Part shown: positions 33,753 to 37,524 of the stretch, one piece after another
Layout: each line of letters starts with the position of its first letter
How positions within the stretch are numbered: the stretch's first letter is position 1
Assembly: GCF_002860165.1 (NCBI RefSeq)
Contig: NZ_PGUZ01000082.1
Location: 1-37,524 of the forward strand
Length of the DNA stretch: 37,524 bases
Direction of reading: 5' to 3'
DNA from: Bacillus sp. V3-13
GTDB lineage: Bacteria > Bacillota > Bacilli > Bacillales > Cytobacillaceae
Translations under genes and position numbers: made by a program
The notes under the pieces: generated by a model
Databases searched by the model: none
What the model was told of the DNA's origin: nothing
What the model saw: the letters and a program-made list of their open reading frames with translations, nothing else

Positions 33753-33756
33753 CCAC

Positions 33757-33789
33757 CAAAGCACATGGGGAGTAGACCGTGTGCTTTTG
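33757..33789 (+). terminator. Terminator of the TrpXYZ-like operon
   Basis: AAAGCACATGG (33758-33768) pairs with CCGTGTGCTTT (33777-33787), with one G-U pair, followed by TTGCTG. Confidence 0.7.
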
Positions 33790-33814
33790 CTGTTTAAGAA
33801 GCAAGCTTTTATCT

Positions 33815-34366
33815 TTAAGGATAATACATAACCGCCTGATACCTGGTCAGCTCTTCGCCGGAATTTTTATAAGTGTGTGATTTATTGGCTGTGAAGCGGA
33901 TCGAACCGCCAGCCTCAATTTTATATGTATTGTCGCCGATAAGCATTTCAAGGCTCCCGTTCATGACGGTAATATATTCTTCGACCCCTTCGTTATGGCG
34001 CGCCGAAGTATGGATGCTGCCGCGGTCCATTTCAACTATAAATATTTCAAACCTTTTTCTTGGATCAAAGGGGAAAATCGAATAAACGCGATAGTCGCCG
34101 TTATTCTCGATGACAGGTGTGACATTTTGCAATGGCACAAAAGCAATATCTGCAGGCTCGTCGTTGATAAGCGAAGAAAAGGACACCTGGAGCCCGGTTG
34201 CAATTTTCCAGAGGGTGGTAACGGTCGGGTTGGATTCGCCGCGCTCGATCTGGCCGAGCATCGCTTTGCTGACGCCGGTCAGGCTGGCTGTTTGATCGAG
34301 GCTTATTCCCCGGTTATTCCGAACTGCTTTTAAATTTTTCCCGATATTCTTTTGGATATTTTCCAT
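33815..34366 (-). CDS. XRE-cupin transcriptional regulator
   Basis: The 183-residue protein joins an XRE helix-turn-helix (IGKNLKAVRNNRGISLDQTA and VSKAMLGQIERGESNPTVTTLWKIA, residues about 8-62) to a C-terminal cupin (RHNEGVEEYITVMNGSLEML, IEAGGSIRFTANKSHTYKN) that probably senses a small ligand. It diverges from azlCD, and XRE-cupin regulators are often next to AzlC-type exporters, so azlCD is the likely target. The ATG follows CGGAGGA. Confidence 0.9.
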   Translation of the reverse strand: MENIQKNIGKNLKAVRNNRGISLDQTASLTGVSKAMLGQIERGESNPTVTTLWKIATGLQVSFSSLINDEPADIAFVPLQNVTPVIENNGDYRVYSIFPFDPRKRFEIFIVEMDRGSIHTSARHNEGVEEYITVMNGSLEMLIGDNTYKIEAGGSIRFTANKSHTYKNSGEELTRYQAVMYYP

Positions 34367-34399
34367 TTTTTCCTCCGAAAGAATTGTACAATATAACGC

Positions 34400-34459
34400 A
34401 CGTATGTATAATATAGTTTAATTATAATTTGAAAATATATACGTCTATTTTAGTATAAA
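34400..34459. promoter_or_regulatory. Inverted repeat and promoters between xre and azlC
   Basis: ACGTATGTATA (34400-34410) and TATATACGT (34436-34444) are inverted copies of ACGTATRTATA, 25 bp apart. For azlC a -10 TATAAA (34454-34459) and a -35 TTGAAA (34429-34434) overlap the right arm, with a long 19-bp spacer. The arms could be the binding site of the XRE regulator. Confidence 0.45.
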
Positions 34460-34496
34460 ACTAGCGGAATATAAACCGGAAAAAGGCGGTGGCACC

Positions 34497-35228
34497 TTGG
34501 CAGAATTAACGTTGGGCAAACATTCTTCCGAGTTTAGAAAAGGAATTCAAGCCGGAGTCAGCATTGGGATCGGCTATTTTCCGATCGCGGTAACCTTCGG
34601 GCTGCTGGCAAAAACAACAGGGCTTTCAATTGCTGAGACGGTTATGATGAGCCTGATTGTGTTTGCAGGGGCGTCGCAATACATTTCTCTCAGTCTGTTA
34701 ACGCTTGGAACAGGTGTGTTTGAAATTATTTTAACAACCTTTATTGTGAATATCCGCCACTTTCTAATGGCGGCTTCGCTTAATGAAAAATGTGAGGATG
34801 ACCATCTTTTCAATAAAGCCATCTATTCCTTTGGAATCACCGATGAAACTTTCTCGGTAGCGGCAACAAAGGAAGGGACGGTTACGACGGGGTATATTTT
34901 CGGCGTGATCGCGGTCTCGTATTCAAGCTGGGTCATCAATTCCGGACTTGGCCATTTACTCGGTGCAAGCCTTCCGGAAACGTTACAGGAAAGCATGTCT
35001 GTCGCTTTGTATGCGATGTTTATCGGCCTGCTCGTCCCGTCCATGAAAAAGAGTGCTAAAGTGGTCTTTTTGGCTGCTCTTGCAGCTTGCTTTAATACGG
35101 TTTTTACTTTGGCGGAATGGCTTTCAACTGGGTGGGCGATTGTATCGGCAACGCTCCTTTCGGCCGTCATCGTTGAAGCAGTTGAAATGATGAAAGGGAA
35201 GCAAAGGAGGGACGGAAGTGAGCAGTGA
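34497..35228 (+). CDS. azlC: AzlC family amino-acid exporter subunit
   Basis: AzlC is the large subunit of the AzlCD exporter, which in B. subtilis exports branched-chain amino acids and their analogues. The 243-residue protein has about six hydrophobic segments and typical motifs: GIGYFPIAVTFGLLAK, FAGASQYISLSLL and NIRHFLMAASL near one third. The TTG start follows AAAGGCGGTGG. It overlaps azlD by 11 bp. The divergent XRE-cupin gene is its probable regulator. Confidence 0.92.
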   Translation: MAELTLGKHSSEFRKGIQAGVSIGIGYFPIAVTFGLLAKTTGLSIAETVMMSLIVFAGASQYISLSLLTLGTGVFEIILTTFIVNIRHFLMAASLNEKCEDDHLFNKAIYSFGITDETFSVAATKEGTVTTGYIFGVIAVSYSSWVINSGLGHLLGASLPETLQESMSVALYAMFIGLLVPSMKKSAKVVFLAALAACFNTVFTLAEWLSTGWAIVSATLLSAVIVEAVEMMKGKQRRDGSEQ

Positions 35229-35523
35229 AATCGTCTGGATGATCATCGGAATGGGTGTCGTTACCTATATCCCGAGAATGCTTCCATTTATCTTGTTTCA
35301 AGGCAAAGAGCTGCCTGCTTTTTTACAGGGGGTGCTGAGAAATGTCCCGTACGCCACTTTAGGGGCGCTTATTTTTCCAGGGATACTGTTCATTCAGGAG
35401 GATATGTGGTACGGGCTGCTCGGAGCGGCCGCTGCCTTTATTGTTGCGTATCTTGGCGCGAACGTGATCATCGTCGTGCTCGGCTCGATTGCGGTATTAA
35501 CTTTATATTCGTATCTTTTTTAG
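35218..35523 (+). CDS. azlD: AzlD family amino-acid exporter subunit
   Basis: The 101-residue small subunit has three or four hydrophobic segments. The family pattern MGVVTYIPRMLPFIL, followed by LPAFLQGVLRNVPYATLGALIFP, is complete. The GTG start is 7 nt after GGAGG, inside the end of azlC, so translation is coupled. A strong terminator follows directly. Confidence 0.92.
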   Translation: MSSEIVWMIIGMGVVTYIPRMLPFILFQGKELPAFLQGVLRNVPYATLGALIFPGILFIQEDMWYGLLGAAAAFIVAYLGANVIIVVLGSIAVLTLYSYLF

Positions 35524-35530
35524 ATTTCGA

Positions 35531-35568
35531 TACCTGCCGGTTCATTTGTGAGCCGGCAGGTATTTTTT
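35531..35568 (+). terminator. Terminator of azlCD
   Basis: TACCTGCCGGTTCA (35531-35544) pairs with TGAGCCGGCAGGTA (35549-35562), with one G-U pair, around TTTG. A run of six T follows. Confidence 0.92.
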
Positions 35569-35699
35569 CATGGATTGGCGTTGGAACTGTGCATGCTAAG
35601 TGTAAGGGAGCGGGCAGGCTTGGTTAAGATCTTGTTCTAATTCACGAATTTTTTATTAAACTAGTAAGAGAACAGGTTGTACATGGAGGTGAAAATAAG

Positions 35700-36980
35700 T
35701 TGGCGCGCAAAATCGGGGTTTATGCGGTTATTGGCTATGTTCTTTACGGGTTATTTATTTACTGGTACCTTTTCGATTTCGCCGATACAAGCCTGCCGTT
35801 TGAATATGAAGGCTCACAGGCTGACCCGGCCGTTTTTCTGAATGCGCGGGAACTTAGCTTGAGCGAGGAATATTCAAAGGTGAGAAATCTTTTATTTTTC
35901 TTGTCTACACCGCTTGAATGGCTTTTTTATTTATTAATTTTGTTGACCGGGCTTTCAAAGGCATTTAAGCGCTGGGCCGAACAGTCAGCTAAATTCAAGT
36001 TTTTCCAAACAGCGACCTATTTCTTTTGGCTGTCTGTTTTTGCCTTCGTGGCAACTTTTCCGTTAAGCTATATCAGTTACTCTTTGGCAAGGAGCTACAA
36101 TATTTCGACCCAGACATTCGCTTCATGGATGAAGGATGAGCTGATTGATTTCTGGATCAATTACGGAATTATGGTGATTGTTGTTTCTGTGCTTTATTGG
36201 CTGATGAAGAAAAGCCGCAAGAGGTGGTGGCTGTACGCCTGGATGTTGTCAATCCCGTTTACCTTGATGATGATGTTCTTGCAGCCGGTCGTCATTGACC
36301 CTTTATACAATGACTTTTATCCCTTAAAAGACAAGGAGCTCGAACAGAAAATCCTGGCGCTTGCAGCCAAAGCGGACATTCCGGCTGACCATGTTTTTGA
36401 AGTGGACATGGCCGAAAAAACCAATGCTTTAAATGCCTACGTGACCGGAATCGGCGGAAATTCGCGGATCGTGCTTTGGGACACGACTTTAAACCGCTTA
36501 AATGATGAGCAAATTTTATTCATAATGGCCCATGAAATGGCCCATTATGTGAAGAAGCATATTTATGTCGGAATAGCTGGATACCTGCTGTTATCGTTAG
36601 CCGGATTATATGCAACGTCGAGAATCATGAATTGGGCAATAAGCCGCTGGGGAAAAGAATTTAAGGTTGACCACGTTCATGATTTACGCTCATTGCCGCT
36701 GTTCTTGATGATTCTGTCGATGCTGATGTTTGCAGCGAGCCCGCTGACCAATTTTGTGTCAAGATACCAGGAAAGCCAGGCTGATCTTTATGCAATTGAG
36801 ATGACAAAGGATCCGGAAGCGGCAATTTCTTCATTTCAGGAGCTGACACGTGCCGGGCTCAGCCAGGTCAATCCGCCTTTATTGGTGAAAATATTCCGCT
36901 ATGGCCATCCGACAATGCTTGAAAGAATTGCTGCTCTTGAAGAATACGAAATAAAGATGCGAAACGAAAATATCGATTGA
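35700..36980 (+). CDS. yhfN: M48 family metalloprotease, YhfN-like
   Basis: The 426-residue membrane protease belongs to the Ste24/CAAX-protease-like M48 family and resembles B. subtilis YhfN. Several N-terminal helices precede a zinc site HEMAH (H278-H282) with the third ligand probably in YQESQADLYAIEM. The family motif NALNAYVTGIGG precedes it. Such proteases cleave membrane-associated substrates at the cytoplasmic face; the substrate is unknown. The TTG start lies 8 nt after GGAGGTG. In B. subtilis the gene is close to lcfB (yhfL), while here about 27 kb separates them. Confidence 0.92.
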   Translation: MARKIGVYAVIGYVLYGLFIYWYLFDFADTSLPFEYEGSQADPAVFLNARELSLSEEYSKVRNLLFFLSTPLEWLFYLLILLTGLSKAFKRWAEQSAKFKFFQTATYFFWLSVFAFVATFPLSYISYSLARSYNISTQTFASWMKDELIDFWINYGIMVIVVSVLYWLMKKSRKRWWLYAWMLSIPFTLMMMFLQPVVIDPLYNDFYPLKDKELEQKILALAAKADIPADHVFEVDMAEKTNALNAYVTGIGGNSRIVLWDTTLNRLNDEQILFIMAHEMAHYVKKHIYVGIAGYLLLSLAGLYATSRIMNWAISRWGKEFKVDHVHDLRSLPLFLMILSMLMFAASPLTNFVSRYQESQADLYAIEMTKDPEAAISSFQELTRAGLSQVNPPLLVKIFRYGHPTMLERIAALEEYEIKMRNENID

Positions 36981-36983
36981 AAG

Positions 36984-37015
36984 GGGCCGCCTCTGGTGGT
37001 CCTTGTTTCATTTTT
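36984..37015 (+). terminator. Terminator of yhfN
   Basis: GGGCCGCC (36984-36991) pairs with GGTGGTCC (36995-37002), with two G-U pairs in RNA, followed by TTGTTTCATTTTT. Confidence 0.65.
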
Positions 37016-37037
37016 AAAAAATCAAAAACAAAAATAA

Positions 37038-37105
37038 GAGACTGAGCACCACCGGCTTCCAACTCCCATCTTTTCATAAAAGAAGGACGCCTTTTGGTCA
37101 GTCTC
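37038..37105 (-). terminator. Large stem-loop downstream of the IDEAL gene
   Basis: GAGACTGA (37038-37045) pairs with TCAGTCTC (37098-37105). On the minus strand it follows the IDEAL gene, and TTATTTTTG then comes after the stem. The 52-nt loop is larger than in ordinary terminators and carries possible inner pairing (AAAAGG/CCTTTT). Confidence 0.55.
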
Positions 37106-37133
37106 CGATAAGGTTTGAACCGCAGAAATTAAG

Positions 37134-37370
37134 TTAAGTTCCAAACTGTTTGTTTAAGGAAGCTAATTCTTCAGTCAACTGCAAAAATGCTTGCTTATCA
37201 TGAACATCGATTGCCTGATCAATCTTGTTCAACAGCTTTTCTTTTTCAGCGTTAAGCAACACTTCATCAAGGAGCATATCAATGTAAAGGTTTGACATGT
37301 AAGCTTCTTTTGCATTTTGGCGGTTCATCGCTTTCGCTTTCATTAGCTCTGTGTAGGACCTTTCGTTCAT
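37134..37370 (-). CDS. IDEAL-domain protein
   Basis: The 78-residue protein is helical and charged. It contains the IDEAL-domain pattern in its second half: LYIDMLLDEVLLNAEKEKL followed by LNKIDQAIDVHDKQAF, and ends SLNKQFGT. IDEAL domains are short helical modules found in several Bacillaceae proteins; no activity is established, though protein-protein contact is suspected. A GTG at 37379 lies within the ribosome-binding site AGGGGTGAT, so the ATG at 37370 is the start. It converges with yhfN. Confidence 0.8.
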   Translation of the reverse strand: MNERSYTELMKAKAMNRQNAKEAYMSNLYIDMLLDEVLLNAEKEKLLNKIDQAIDVHDKQAFLQLTEELASLNKQFGT

Positions 37371-37524
37371 GAAAATCACCCCTGACGCTTTTTAATATTA
37401 TATGGAATTTTCACTCTTGAATCAACTAAATTTTTTTAATTTTTAGAAAATATTTTTTGGCGGTTAATTGTAAAATCAAATGCAACACCATAAAAATAGA
37501 AAAGCCATAGTGAAACCGTGTTAT

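Overview
The window looks like chromosomal DNA of a low-to-moderate GC Bacillaceae bacterium related to Bacillus, from memory of protein families and gene order (no search was run). The left end carries the hmoB / hemE-hemH-hemY / yhfH / yhfI / lplJ / lcfB order known from Bacillus subtilis. The right end carries a yhfN-like protease that in B. subtilis lies close to lcfB (yhfL). Strong Shine-Dalgarno sequences, frequent TTG/GTG starts, lipoproteins with Gram-positive lipoboxes and YjcZ-type sporulation peptides agree with this.

Layout. (1) 1-360: a tandem array of 20-bp units. (2) 387-4996: heme handling. hmoB (heme degradation) diverges from hemEHY, which encodes the uroporphyrinogen decarboxylase, ferrochelatase and oxidase of the coproporphyrin-dependent pathway. 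A 44-residue zinc-ribbon gene, yhfH, follows on the other strand. (3) 5205-8730: an MBL hydrolase, lipoate ligase and a long-chain acyl-CoA ligase with a palindromic FadR-like operator in its leader. (4) 8856-15617: a GntR/HutC regulator and a six-gene operon encoding an SsuABC-type ABC importer, a nitrilase-superfamily amidohydrolase, an amidase-signature enzyme and a TauE/SafE-type permease. This is probably a capture-and-hydrolyse system for an unidentified amide, carbamoyl or nitrile compound, and is the best candidate for an undescribed pathway. (5) 15629-22279: small accessory genes (AAA ATPase, receiver-like cREC protein, GNAT, UPF0158) and a zone of gene decay. That zone holds a truncated methyltransferase, a frameshifted membrane protein and a LysE exporter with an in-frame TAA beside an intact MocR regulator. 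(6) 22360-26348: three YjcZ-family peptides, other very small genes, a VanW-domain protein and a DUF421 membrane protein. (7) 26349-30454: a structured non-coding element, a secreted EEP-family protein, a decayed TetR/methyltransferase pair and an enoyl-CoA hydratase. (8) 30923-35523: a TrpXYZ-like ABC importer, an XRE-cupin regulator and the AzlCD amino-acid exporter. (9) 35700-37370: the YhfN-like M48 protease and an IDEAL-domain protein.

The most unusual shared signal is a set of three intergenic arrays (1-353, 16659-16771, 30506-30602). Their units recur every 20-21 bp and share the core AGCGRAA. All three lie just downstream of a gene and, read in that gene's direction, all have the same orientation (TTYCGCT). 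Relative to B. subtilis gene order, regions 4 to 8 look like accessory material placed between lcfB and yhfN.
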